From a virus, in the IMG/VR virus record IMGVR_UViG_3300030107_005355, positions 1-36,314 of that record: DNA of 36,314 nucleotides; one strand, 5' to 3'. A program made the translations under genes and the position numbers. Below the pieces are notes generated by a model. That model made no database searches. It was not told the origin of the DNA and saw only the letters and a program-made list of their open reading frames with translations. This document shows, piece by piece, positions 1 to 8,905 of the stretch (position 1 is its first letter; each line of letters starts with the position of its first letter).

Positions 1-519
1 TTAGAATACTTATCAAGACCACCTACAGCTGAAATATTCTTTGAAGATGTATTAATGGCGTTAGTATTTTATGGTATGCCAATACTCGCAGAGAACAATA
101 AACCACGTCTTTTATATTATTTAAGACGTAGAGGTTATAGAGGTTTTAGTATGAACAGGCCTGATAAATTGTGGAATAAATTATCTGTAGCTGAAAAAGA
201 AATAGGTGGTATACCAAACTCAAGTGAAGATATAAAACAAGCTCACGCTGCTGCAATTGAGATGTACATACAAGACCACGTGGGCATGAAACAAGATGGT
301 AGTTTTGGAGATTTATATTTTAACTCACTTTTAAATGACTGGGCTAAATTTGATATAAACAAAAGAACAAAGTTTGACGCGTCAATAAGTAGTGGTTTAG
401 CTATTATGGCTAACAATAGACATTTATATGCGCCAAACGCAAAGGTTGAAAAACCTAAACTAAATATAAACATTTCCAAGTATAGTAATACTGGAACTAA
501 TTCACAAATAATAAAATAA
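1..519 (+). CDS. Terminase large subunit, C-terminal part (5' end outside window)
   Basis: The frame is open from base 1, so this is the 3' end of a longer gene; the ATG at 55 is an internal Met and not the start. About 172 residues are visible. They match the C-terminal end of the packaging ATPase/nuclease of marine short-tailed phages as I remember it. A stretch on recruiting the nuclease (EIFFEDVLMALVFYGMP) is followed by ENNKPRLLYYLRRRGYRGF, a NRPDK segment and a late SSEDIKQAHAAAIEMYI helix. The large terminase cuts concatemeric DNA and pumps it into the prohead through the portal. The portal gene begins 2 bases after the stop, the usual order. The ATPase motifs lie upstream and cannot be checked. 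Confidence 0.75.
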   Translation, partial: LEYLSRPPTAEIFFEDVLMALVFYGMPILAENNKPRLLYYLRRRGYRGFSMNRPDKLWNKLSVAEKEIGGIPNSSEDIKQAHAAAIEMYIQDHVGMKQDGSFGDLYFNSLLNDWAKFDINKRTKFDASISSGLAIMANNRHLYAPNAKVEKPKLNINISKYSNTGTNSQIIK

Positions 520-521
520 AT

Positions 522-2936
522 ATGGCATATTCTAGTAAAAGTTATTTTCCAAGCCAAACAGTCAGTGATGCTGAAAAACTAAGCTATGATTATGGTTTAA
601 AAGTAGCTAAAGCTATAGAAACAGAATGGTTTAATGAAGACAGAAGTAATAATAAATATATGTCTAACATTAAAGATTTTCACAGTTTAAGATTATACGC
701 TAGAGGAGAACAATCAATACAAAAATATAAGGACGAGTTATCTATAAATGGTGATTTGTCCTATTTAAATTTAGACTGGAAGCCAGTTCCAATTATATCT
801 AAGTTTGTAGATATAGTTGTTAATGGTATTGCTGAACGAACATACGATATTAAAGCTTTTGCTCAAGACCCTTATAGTATAACTGAAAGAACTGAATACA
901 TGGAAGCTATAATGGAAGATATGGAAATGAGGCAATTTGATGCTGAGGTAAATACTGATTATGGTATAGACATGAGAAGTACAGAAATAGAATTACCAGA
1001 TTCACCAGAAGAGTTGCAACTTCATATGCAGTTAAATTATAAACAAGCTATTGAGCTTGCTGAAGAACAAGCTTTAAATGTTTTATTTGAAGGTAATGAT
1101 TATGAATCTATAAAGAAAAGGTTTTATTATGATTTAACAGTTCTTGGTATTGGTGCTGTTAAAACAAATTTTAATACTTCTGAAGGTGTTACTATAGATT
1201 ATGTTGATCCTGCTAATTTAGTTTATTCATATACAGACTCACCTAACTTTGATGATATATATTATGTTGGCGAAGTAAAAACAATACCAGTTAATGAATT
1301 AGCAAAACAATTTCCTCATTTAACAGAAAGTGATCTTGAGGATATAATGAAAAACAAAAATTATAATAGAAATAATTATAACACTAGATATTCTGGTAAA
1401 AAAGAAGACACTAATACTATTCAAGTTTTATATTTTAATTATAAAACTTATATGAATGAAGTTTATAAAGTAAAACAAACTGGTACTGGTGCAGACAAAA
1501 TTATACCTAAAGATGATTCATTTAATCCACCTGAAAACAAAGAAGGTGGTTATAGTAGAATGCTTAGATCTATAGAGTGTTTATATGAAGGCGCTTTAAT
1601 ATTAGGTACAGATAAGCTACTTAAATATGAAATGGCTAAAAATATGATGCGGCCTAAAAGTGATTTTACTAAAGTAAAAATGAATTATGCTATAGTTGCT
1701 CCTAGAATGTATGATGGTAAGATAGATTCTTTAGTAAAACGTATAACTGGCTTCGCTGACATGATTCAATTAACTCATTTAAAACTACAGCAGGTAATGT
1801 CACGCATGGTGCCTGATGGTGTTTACTTAGATGCGGATGGTTTGGCAGAGGTTGACCTTGGTAATGGTACTAACTATAATCCACAAGAAGCTTTAAACAT
1901 GTTTTTTCAAACTGGTTCTGTTATAGGTAGATCGTTTACTCAAGATGGTGATATGAATCCAGGTAAAATACCTATTCAAGAAATAACATCAGGATCTGGT
2001 GGTAATAAAATGCAAGCGCTTATTGCTAATTATAATTATTATTTACAGATGATAAGAGATGTAACCGGTCTTAATGAAGCTAGAGACGGTAGCACGCCTG
2101 ATAAAAACGCTTTGGTTGGTATACAAAAATTAGCAGCAGCAAATAGTAATACAGCAACAAGGCACATATTACAAGCTGGGTTGTATTTAACAGCTGAAAT
2201 AGCAGATTGTTTATCTCTTAGAATATCAGATGTTATAGAATATTCTCCAACTAAAGATGCTTTTATTCAAGCTATTGGCGTGCACAACGTTGCCACACTA
2301 GAAGAAATTTCTAATTTACATCTATATGATTTTGGAATATTTTTAGAGTTACAGCCTGATGAAGAAGAAAAAGCTAGATTAGAAAATAATATTCAAATGG
2401 CGCTTCAACAAAAAACAATAGAGTTAGAAGATGCTATTGATCTTAGAGAGGTGAAAAATGTTAAACTAGCTAATCAGCTTTTAAAAATACGAAGAAAGAA
2501 AAAAGAAGACAAAGATAGAGCGTTACAAATGCAAAATATACAAGCTCAAACCCAGTCTAATACTCAAGCGGCGCAAGCCGCAGCGCAAGCTGATGTTCAA
2601 AAAAACCAAGCTTTAAACGCTGGTAAAGCGGAGTTAATGCAAATAGAAGCTCAAATAAACGCTCAAAAAATGCAGCAAGAGGTTGAAATGAAAAAAGAAT
2701 TAATGGCTTTAGAGTTTCAATATAGCATGCAGCTTAAGAATATTGAAGTTGATGGCATGAAAGAAAGAGAAAAACAAAAAGAAGATCGTAAAGACGAAAG
2801 AACAAAAATACAAGCTACACAGCAATCAGAAATGATTGAACAAAGAAATAGTGGAAAACCACCTAAAAACTTTGAGTCTGCAGGTAATGATATACTAGGC
2901 GGAGGATTTAATTTAGGCGCGTTTGACCCTAGATAA
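522..2936 (+). CDS. Portal protein (head-tail connector ring)
   Basis: An 804-residue protein directly between the terminase and a scaffold/capsid pair, which is the standard position and about the usual length for a podovirus-type portal. Residues about 1-600 are mixed alpha/beta, with long helices around the LKLQQVMSRMVPDGVYLD region, typical of the portal wing and stem. From about 620 to 770 the chain becomes a Gln/Ala/Lys/Glu-rich coiled coil, fitting a portal crown or barrel that reaches into the head. The start has no Shine-Dalgarno; TAAATATGG follows the terminase stop immediately, so translation is probably coupled. Function is assigned mainly from position, length and architecture; a crown extension this Gln/Ala-rich is notable but not unusual for podoviral portals. 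Confidence 0.75.
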   Translation: MAYSSKSYFPSQTVSDAEKLSYDYGLKVAKAIETEWFNEDRSNNKYMSNIKDFHSLRLYARGEQSIQKYKDELSINGDLSYLNLDWKPVPIISKFVDIVVNGIAERTYDIKAFAQDPYSITERTEYMEAIMEDMEMRQFDAEVNTDYGIDMRSTEIELPDSPEELQLHMQLNYKQAIELAEEQALNVLFEGNDYESIKKRFYYDLTVLGIGAVKTNFNTSEGVTIDYVDPANLVYSYTDSPNFDDIYYVGEVKTIPVNELAKQFPHLTESDLEDIMKNKNYNRNNYNTRYSGKKEDTNTIQVLYFNYKTYMNEVYKVKQTGTGADKIIPKDDSFNPPENKEGGYSRMLRSIECLYEGALILGTDKLLKYEMAKNMMRPKSDFTKVKMNYAIVAPRMYDGKIDSLVKRITGFADMIQLTHLKLQQVMSRMVPDGVYLDADGLAEVDLGNGTNYNPQEALNMFFQTGSVIGRSFTQDGDMNPGKIPIQEITSGSGGNKMQALIANYNYYLQMIRDVTGLNEARDGSTPDKNALVGIQKLAAANSNTATRHILQAGLYLTAEIADCLSLRISDVIEYSPTKDAFIQAIGVHNVATLEEISNLHLYDFGIFLELQPDEEEKARLENNIQMALQQKTIELEDAIDLREVKNVKLANQLLKIRRKKKEDKDRALQMQNIQAQTQSNTQAAQAAAQADVQKNQALNAGKAELMQIEAQINAQKMQQEVEMKKELMALEFQYSMQLKNIEVDGMKEREKQKEDRKDERTKIQATQQSEMIEQRNSGKPPKNFESAGNDILGGGFNLGAFDPR

Positions 2937-2963
2937 ATTTATTAATTATTATTATATTATATT

Positions 2964-4118
2964 ATGGAAGAAAACAAAGAACAAGTAGTCGAAGAGACTA
3001 CACAAGACAACATTACAAAAGATGATGTTATTAAAGTAAACTTAGATAAACCACCAACACCAAAAGAAGAAAAAGATGAAACTAAAGAAGATAACGCTGA
3101 CGACAGCGGAGTGGTTGCAGAGCCTGAAGATGCCGAGTCCACACAAGAACAAGAAGAAATACAACCGGAAGCAGAAACACAAGAAGCTCCAACGCTAGAA
3201 GAAATAACTGAAGATTCTACTGAAGAAGAGGTTGCAGAAGTAGAAGAGCAGGTTGAAGAAGCAGTTGCACAAGCTGAGGCTACTGGAAAACCATTACCAG
3301 AAAATATTCAAAAATTAGTAGATTTTATGGAAGAAACTGGTGGTGATATAAACGATTATGTAAAGCTAAATCAAGATTATAGCAAGTTAAATGATAACGA
3401 TGTTTTATATGAGTATTACAAACAAACAAAACCGCATTTAACAAACGAAGAAATTAACTTTCTTATGGAAGACTCTTTCTCTTACGATGAAGAAGTTGAC
3501 GAGGAAAGAGATGTACGAAGAAAAAAACTAGCATTAAAAGAGCAAGTTGCCAGTGCTAGAAGCCACCTGGACGGGCAAAAGTCCAAATACTATGAAGAAA
3601 TTAAAGCTGGTTCAAAGCTTACGCCTGAACAACAAAAAGCTGTAAACTTCTTTAATAGATACAACAAAGAGTCAGAAGCAAATGAAAAAATAGTAAAAAA
3701 GAACTCTGAAATTTTTACACAAAAAACTAATAAAGTTTTTAACGACAAGTTCAAAGGTTTTGAATACAACGTCGGTGATAAAAAATACAGGTTTAATGTA
3801 AACAACGCTGAAGAGATTAAAACAACTCAAAGTGATATAAGTAATTTTACTAAAAAGTTTTTAGATAAAAATTCTACATTATCAGACGCTAAGGGTTATC
3901 ACAAATCTTTATTTACAGCGATGAATGCTGATGCTGTTGCAAAACATTTTTATGAACAAGGAAAAGCTGATGCTATGAAAAATAGTGTTGCTAAAGCCAA
4001 AAACGTTAATATGGATCCAAGACAAAGTCATGGAACCGTTGAAGCGGGCGGAATAAAAGTAAAAGTGTTAGGTGATACTTCTTCTGATTTTAAGTTTAAA
4101 ATAAATAAAAACAAATAA
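2964..4118 (+). CDS. Scaffold-like acidic head assembly protein
   Basis: A 384-residue protein lying between portal and major capsid genes, where tailed phages keep the scaffolding protein. Residues about 1-110 are extremely acidic and low in complexity (many EE, QE, TEE runs), then a helical, Lys/Glu-rich body follows to a basic tail (FKFKINKNK). Acidic, helical, charged composition is typical of scaffolds, which guide capsid assembly and then leave the prohead. No protease gene or cleavage site is obvious next to it. The leader is 27 bases of nearly pure A/T with no Shine-Dalgarno. Assignment is by position and composition only; a head decoration or core protein is the alternative. Confidence 0.6.
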   Translation: MEENKEQVVEETTQDNITKDDVIKVNLDKPPTPKEEKDETKEDNADDSGVVAEPEDAESTQEQEEIQPEAETQEAPTLEEITEDSTEEEVAEVEEQVEEAVAQAEATGKPLPENIQKLVDFMEETGGDINDYVKLNQDYSKLNDNDVLYEYYKQTKPHLTNEEINFLMEDSFSYDEEVDEERDVRRKKLALKEQVASARSHLDGQKSKYYEEIKAGSKLTPEQQKAVNFFNRYNKESEANEKIVKKNSEIFTQKTNKVFNDKFKGFEYNVGDKKYRFNVNNAEEIKTTQSDISNFTKKFLDKNSTLSDAKGYHKSLFTAMNADAVAKHFYEQGKADAMKNSVAKAKNVNMDPRQSHGTVEAGGIKVKVLGDTSSDFKFKINKNK

Positions 4119-4138
4119 CAATTTAAAATTACAAAATT

Positions 4139-5632
4139 ATGGCAATTTCAAATCCTGGTGGTTTGTTAAATAGTGTACCTGCTGCAATGCAACAAACACT
4201 AGCTACAAATTACTTAGACTTAGCTGCAACCACAAATGAAGGTTGGGCTCAACAATACGTTCCAGATTTAATGGAAAAAGAAGCTGAGGTTTTTGGACCT
4301 CGTACAATTTCTGGTTTCTTAGCACAAGTTGGTGCTGAAGAAGCTATGACAGCTGATCAAGTTGTTTGGTCAGAACAAGGTAGATTACACTTATCTTACA
4401 AAGGTAGATTAACAGATACTACTTCATTTTTAGTGCAAGCTGACATTGATGGCGCTGATTCTGATAACTCAGGTATTTCTAACGGTCACACTGGTGAGGT
4501 TAGACACGGTATTAGAGTTAATGACACTGTAATAGTAGCTGATGCTAATCAAGTTGTAAAATGTTTAGTTTCTGCTGTATCTACAGATGATGTTACTTTA
4601 GCACCTTATGGCGCTACTGCACTTACAGCGACAGACTCAAATCAAGCTACTACTATTTTAGTTTATGGTTCTGAATTTGGTAAAGGTACTAATTATCATG
4701 ATGCTTCTGCTGCTGATACTGATGTAAGAGGTGCTAATGAGCCAAGGTTCAAATCTTTTACTAACAAACCAATTATAATGAAAGATTACTACGAAGTTTC
4801 TGGTTCTGATGCTTCAAGAATTGGTTGGGTTGAAGTTTCTGCTGAAAGCGGACAATCAGGTTACTTATGGTACTTAAAAGCTGAAGCTGATACTAGAGCT
4901 CGTTTTACTGACTACATTGAAATGTCAATGTTAGAAAGTGAAATTGGTTTAGACGGCACTGCTGCTACTAATGCTGATTTACTTATAAACGGTAACGGTG
5001 CTAAATTTGGTACTGAAGGTTTATTTGCTGCTATTGAATCAAGAGGTAACATTACTACTGGTGTAACTGGTGTTAATGCTGCTACTGATTTAGCTGAGTT
5101 TGATTTAATCTTAGCTGAGTTTGATAAACAAGGTGCTATTGAAGAGTACATGATGTTTGTTAACAGATCAACTAGCTTAGCTATTGATGATATGTTAGCT
5201 TCGATGAACTCTTACGGAGCTGGTGGTACTTCTTACGGGGTATTTAACAACTCTGAAGATATGGCATTAAATTTAGGTTTTACTGGTTTCAGAAGAGGTT
5301 CTTATGACTTCTACAAATCTGATTTCAGATACTTAAATGACAAAGCTACAAGAGGTAGTATTAATGACGCTAACGCTACTAATGCAATTAGAGGTGTTAT
5401 GATTCCAGCTGGTACTTCTTCAGTTTATGACCAAACTGTTGGAGCAAGTATGAAACGTCCTTTCTTACATGTTAGATATAGAGCTTCACAAACTGATGAT
5501 CGAAGAATGAAATCTTGGGTTACTGGTTCTGTTGGCGCTGCTACATCTGCTTTAGATGCAATGCAACTACATTTCTTAACTGAAAGATGTTTAATCACTC
5601 AAGGTGCAAACAACTTTATGTTAATGAAGTAA
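4139..5632 (+). CDS. Major capsid protein
   Basis: A 497-residue protein following the scaffold. It is rich in Ala, Gly, Thr and Ser with few charges, and codons look more regular (TTA, GCT, GGT, ACT) than in neighbours, fitting high expression. The N-terminal segment, with NPGGLL, NYLDLAATTNEGWAQQY and VFGPRTISGF, and the C-terminal end with HFLTERCLITQGANNF match the marine-phage capsid type I recall. The protein would assemble into the icosahedral shell in the cytoplasm. A strong intrinsic terminator sits 10 bases after the stop, which would cap head transcripts here and help set a high capsid dose. No long insertion domain is evident. Confidence 0.8.
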   Translation: MAISNPGGLLNSVPAAMQQTLATNYLDLAATTNEGWAQQYVPDLMEKEAEVFGPRTISGFLAQVGAEEAMTADQVVWSEQGRLHLSYKGRLTDTTSFLVQADIDGADSDNSGISNGHTGEVRHGIRVNDTVIVADANQVVKCLVSAVSTDDVTLAPYGATALTATDSNQATTILVYGSEFGKGTNYHDASAADTDVRGANEPRFKSFTNKPIIMKDYYEVSGSDASRIGWVEVSAESGQSGYLWYLKAEADTRARFTDYIEMSMLESEIGLDGTAATNADLLINGNGAKFGTEGLFAAIESRGNITTGVTGVNAATDLAEFDLILAEFDKQGAIEEYMMFVNRSTSLAIDDMLASMNSYGAGGTSYGVFNNSEDMALNLGFTGFRRGSYDFYKSDFRYLNDKATRGSINDANATNAIRGVMIPAGTSSVYDQTVGASMKRPFLHVRYRASQTDDRRMKSWVTGSVGAATSALDAMQLHFLTERCLITQGANNFMLMK

Positions 5633-5641
5633 ATCATTTTT

Positions 5642-5671
5642 AAAAGACCGGGGCTTCGGCCTCGGCCTTTT
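5642..5671 (+). terminator. Rho-independent terminator after the capsid gene
   Basis: Stem CCGGGGC (5648-5654), loop TTCG (5655-5658), stem GCCTCGG (5659-5665) with one G-T wobble. An A-C mismatch, a G-C pair and an AAAA/TTTT extension follow outward, so the T-run 5668-5671 is both the outer stem and the U-tract. GC here is far above the surrounding DNA. The cUUCGg loop is an exceptionally stable tetraloop common in bacterial terminators. Confidence 0.9.
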
Positions 5672-5700
5672 ATTTTATTAATTTTATTATATATTATATT

Positions 5701-6519
5701 ATGGCAAAAAAACAAAAAACAGAAAAGGTGGAGGTACCTGTTGTTGAAACACAAGTTGTTGAAACACCAAAACCTAAAAAAGTTGAAACTAAAAAACCTG
5801 AGTGGGAAATAAAAGATAGAATTTACTATTTAAAAGGTAATAAAAAACCTATATCTTATAGTATGAAAAGTTCTGGAATATATTTTTTTGACGAAAAAAA
5901 AGGTTACGAAAGAGAACTAAAATATTGTGAAAACCAAACAACACCATTTGTAGATGAAATGAAAGGTGATCAAAGATTAGCTCATATAATTTTTAGAGAT
6001 GGTAATTTATTTGTTCCAAAAGAAAAAACAGTATTACAAAAGCTTTTATCTTTATATCATCCACATAAAGATAAGTTGTTTTACGAGTATAATCCAATAC
6101 AAGAAGCTTCTCAAGATATAGAGATTTTAGAATTAGAAGCCGACGCAATAGTTATAGCTAGAGATATGGATGTTGATTTAGCAGAAGCTATTATGCGTGT
6201 AGAAAAAGGTTCTGAAGTATCTAAGATGAGTTCTAAAGAACTTAAAAGAGATTTATTAGTGTTTGCTCGTAATAACCCCGCTTTGTTTTTAGAATTAGCC
6301 ACTGATGACAACGTTCAGCTTAGAAATTTTGGTATTAAAGCTACCGAGCTTGGTATTATTAAATTATCTCAAGATCAAAGAAAGTTTTTGTGGGGATCTA
6401 ATGATAGACCTATAATGACAGTACCATTTGATGAGCATCCATACACTGCTTTAGCGCATTGGTTTAAAACTGATGAAGGTATGGAAATATATACAAATAT
6501 AGAAAAACGATTAAATTAA
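5701..6519 (+). CDS. Hypothetical head-region protein
   Basis: A 272-residue protein, first gene after the capsid terminator. Residues 1-40 are a disordered Lys/Pro/Val/Glu region (VETPKPKK, VETKKPEW). A small beta-rich segment follows (about 41-115), then a mostly helical domain (about 125-270) ending in HPYTALAHWFKTDEGMEIY. I do not recognise a fold or catalytic motif. Its position suggests a minor head or head-completion protein. The leader is A/T only and includes the DNA directly after the terminator, so a promoter could lie in 5672-5700, but no Bacteroidota -33/-7 consensus is clear. Confidence 0.7.
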   Translation: MAKKQKTEKVEVPVVETQVVETPKPKKVETKKPEWEIKDRIYYLKGNKKPISYSMKSSGIYFFDEKKGYERELKYCENQTTPFVDEMKGDQRLAHIIFRDGNLFVPKEKTVLQKLLSLYHPHKDKLFYEYNPIQEASQDIEILELEADAIVIARDMDVDLAEAIMRVEKGSEVSKMSSKELKRDLLVFARNNPALFLELATDDNVQLRNFGIKATELGIIKLSQDQRKFLWGSNDRPIMTVPFDEHPYTALAHWFKTDEGMEIYTNIEKRLN

Positions 6520-6525
6520 TCAAAC

Positions 6526-6564
6526 TGTAGTGGTAGTCGCCCTATGGGGCGATTACAAACTACA
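6526..6564 (+). promoter_or_regulatory. Long imperfect hairpin between two head genes
   Basis: Three helices stack: TGTAG/CTACA (6526-6530 with 6560-6564), GTAG/TTAC (6533-6536 with 6553-6556, one G-T) and TCGCCC/GGGCGA (6537-6542 with 6547-6552), closed by a TATG loop. An internal loop TG/AAA separates the outer helix. No T-run follows, so it is not a plain terminator. It lies 12 bases upstream of the next start codon. A processing site, mRNA stabiliser or translation control element are possible; none is shown. Confidence 0.7.
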
Positions 6565-6576
6565 AACTTAAATTAT

Positions 6577-6741
6577 ATGGAAAAAAACAAATCAAAAGGT
6601 TTAGGTGATACAGTGGCTAAAATTACAAAAGCAACAGGAATAAAAAAAATTGTAGATACTGTTGCTAAAGCAACTGGTAAAGATTGTGGTTGTGACAAAA
6701 GACAAGAAACTTTAAATAGATTTTTTCCTTATAATAACTAA
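6577..6741 (+). CDS. Small basic head-region protein with CGC motif
   Basis: A 54-residue protein. The frame is open 33 bases further up, but that ATG lies in the loop of the hairpin at 6526-6564, and the ATG at 6577 has the AAATTAT leader used by neighbours, so I take 6577. The chain is Lys-rich and helical (KGLGDTVAKITKATGIKK), followed by VDTVAKATGKDCGCDKRQ and a C-terminal LNRFFPYNN. The D-C-G-C-D-K-R-Q element could bind metal or form a disulfide, but two cysteines alone are weak evidence. It recalls short proteins seen at this place in marine phage genomes. Function unknown. Confidence 0.65.
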   Translation: MEKNKSKGLGDTVAKITKATGIKKIVDTVAKATGKDCGCDKRQETLNRFFPYNN

Positions 6742-6750
6742 AAAAAAATT

Positions 6751-7488
6751 ATGGTAGATATAGATACAGTATACCAAAAAGTATTAGCTTTTGCAAATAA
6801 AGAGCAAAGGGGTTATATAACTCCTCAAGAGTTTAATTTATATGCTGATCAAGCGCAAAAAGAAATATTCGAACAATATTTTTATGATTTAGAACAATAT
6901 AATAGACTTCAAGCTAAAAAAGAAGAATATGTTGATGCTATAAATAGACTAAATGAAAAAATAAACATATTTGAAACTGTGGGAGAGTGGGAAGGTGTAA
7001 CAGCTGATGAAAACTGTGTATTAGATCCAGGTAAACTTGGTATATATAGATTAGGAACTATATATTTAGAGCAAGCTAATGGCAAAAGAACTATAATTAA
7101 CGAAGTTCAACCTGATGAAATTATAAGGATGCTAAACAGTCCTTTAACAAGTCCTAGCATGGAGAGACCTGTACATGTTAAAAATAATTATCAAAACGCG
7201 ACGAGTCATACAATGACAGTTTATCCTTATATTATAAATAGTAATGCATATTCTGGCGGGTTTACATATATAAAACACCCAAATACACCTAGATGGGGTT
7301 ATTTTGTTGTTAGCGGAAAAGCTTTATATAATCAAGGTACTGCTGAAAACTTTGAACTTCACTCTTCTGAAGAAACAGAACTTGTTTATAAAATATTAAA
7401 ATTTGCTGGTGTATCTATGAAAAGAGAAGATATTTCACAGTCTGGTCAAGGTTTAGAATCTTTACAAATTCAACAAGAAAAACAATAA
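6751..7488 (+). CDS. Putative head-tail connector / structural protein
   Basis: A 245-residue protein nine bases after its neighbour and four bases before the next gene. The N-terminus is helical (DTVYQKVLAFANKEQRGY, then a long helix with EQYFYDLEQYNRLQAKKEEY), and the middle is beta-rich with TIYLEQANGKRTIINEVQ and YIKHPNTPRWGYFVV. A helical end (ETELVYKILKFAGVSMKRED) closes it. A helix-bundle plus beta layout fits head-tail adaptors, but I see no diagnostic motif. Its place after capsid genes and just before the adaptor-like 469-residue protein supports a neck role. Shared operon with the next two genes is likely given the tiny gaps. Confidence 0.6.
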   Translation: MVDIDTVYQKVLAFANKEQRGYITPQEFNLYADQAQKEIFEQYFYDLEQYNRLQAKKEEYVDAINRLNEKINIFETVGEWEGVTADENCVLDPGKLGIYRLGTIYLEQANGKRTIINEVQPDEIIRMLNSPLTSPSMERPVHVKNNYQNATSHTMTVYPYIINSNAYSGGFTYIKHPNTPRWGYFVVSGKALYNQGTAENFELHSSEETELVYKILKFAGVSMKREDISQSGQGLESLQIQQEKQ

Positions 7489-7492
7489 ATAA

Positions 7493-8902
7493 ATGGGATT
7501 ATTAGATAATACAACTCAAGCTAATTATTATAGTTCAAATGATTTTGGTAACTACCAATTTACTTCTCTTCACGATATAATAAATCAATTTATGGTTGTT
7601 TATGTTGGTGAAGACAAAATGATACCTAGAGCTAAAATTACAGATGTTCAGTTTCACGCAATGAGATCTTTGCAAGAACTTTCTTTTGACACTCTTAAAT
7701 CTTGCAAGTCTATAGAGTTTACTGTACCCGCTGCTTTAAATTATACTTTACCTATAGATTATGTTAACTATACAAAAGTTTCTTCAGTAGATTCAGCTGG
7801 TATCAAACATGTTTTATATCCAGTTAGTAAAACTTCTAATCCTAAAAGATTTCAAGAAGATGCAAGTGGTGATTTTTTATATGATATTAATAACAACTTA
7901 ATTGAATCAGGAGAACTTGTTGTAAACGGAAGTTTTAATGGTACTTCAGATAATTGGGAATTAAATAAAGGTTATCTTGGCGATGGCAATGGTATGGTAA
8001 AACCAATTAATAATCCTGTATCTGTTTATACTTCTGCAGCGGGAACTACAACTATATATCCACCTGGTTATCCAAAAGAAGGTTGGCATTTTACTACGGG
8101 AGAGCTTGGTATTGAAGGACACGATTTACAACAGCATCAAAGTTTTGTTCAACATAATGTACCAATAGTACAAAACCAAAGTTATAAAGTTTCTGTAACA
8201 ACTAGTGGTATAACTGCAGGTGTTGAAATTAGGTTGTATATAGTTGATGATATGGGCTATTATGCTAAAACATCCGCGATAACTACAAATGGAACACACG
8301 AGCAAACTATAACTGCTAGTGATGATGGTACTCAAATGGAAGCTGAAACTATAATGATTAAACAAGAGGCAGCTCCTGGTTCTTCTAGCTTCTTTGTAAA
8401 TATTGATAATATTTCAATAAAAAAAGTTGACTTTGAAGAAACATCTACTACTTGGAGTAATTATAAATCTCATACTCCTTCAGAAAATAATATAAATGAT
8501 TACCAAGATTATCAAAACGATATATATTGGCCAAACGAAGGTAAAAGATATGGGCTAGACCCTCAACATGCGCAAGTAAATGGTTCTTTTTATATGGACT
8601 GTGACTCTGGAAAAATATATTTTAGCTCTAATATTTCAGGAAAAACTGTGATATTAGATTATATAAGTGACAGTCTTGGAACTGACAAAGAAATGCAAGT
8701 TCATAAATTTGCAGAGGAAGCAATGTATAAATCTATAGCGCATGCTATATTATCAACTTCTAATTATGGGCAAGCGTTAGTACCTAGACTAACAAAAGAA
8801 AAATTTGCTGCTATAAGAAAAGCAAAATTAAGACTTTCAAATTTAAAACTAGAAGAATTAACTCAAATACTTAGAGGTAAATCTAAGCAGATAAAACACT
8901 AG
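7493..8902 (+). CDS. Head-tail adaptor-like protein with inserted carbohydrate-binding-like domain
   Basis: A 469-residue protein in the neck cluster. Residues 1-135 and about 314-469 look like one protein: an N-terminal half with FHAMRSLQELSFDTLKSCKS and DYVNYTKVSSVDSAGIKH, and a C-terminal half with NGSFYMDCDSGKIYFSS, DYISDSLGTDKEMQVHKF and a helical tail. Between them (about 140-313) is a beta-sandwich-like insert that starts ELVVNGSFNGTSDNW and ends FFVNIDNISIKKVD. That start and end pair is the hallmark of CBM4/9/16/22-type carbohydrate-binding (galactose-binding-like) modules. This would put a glycan-binding blade on the neck or tail. Ends in TAG. Adaptor role is inferred from position. 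Confidence 0.65.
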   Translation: MGLLDNTTQANYYSSNDFGNYQFTSLHDIINQFMVVYVGEDKMIPRAKITDVQFHAMRSLQELSFDTLKSCKSIEFTVPAALNYTLPIDYVNYTKVSSVDSAGIKHVLYPVSKTSNPKRFQEDASGDFLYDINNNLIESGELVVNGSFNGTSDNWELNKGYLGDGNGMVKPINNPVSVYTSAAGTTTIYPPGYPKEGWHFTTGELGIEGHDLQQHQSFVQHNVPIVQNQSYKVSVTTSGITAGVEIRLYIVDDMGYYAKTSAITTNGTHEQTITASDDGTQMEAETIMIKQEAAPGSSSFFVNIDNISIKKVDFEETSTTWSNYKSHTPSENNINDYQDYQNDIYWPNEGKRYGLDPQHAQVNGSFYMDCDSGKIYFSSNISGKTVILDYISDSLGTDKEMQVHKFAEEAMYKSIAHAILSTSNYGQALVPRLTKEKFAAIRKAKLRLSNLKLEELTQILRGKSKQIKH

Positions 8903-8905
8903 TAT

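Noticed and set aside
55-519. ATG at 55 as the start of a complete gene
   Set aside because: The same frame is open from base 1 and the residues continue a terminase, so the gene is cut by the window edge.
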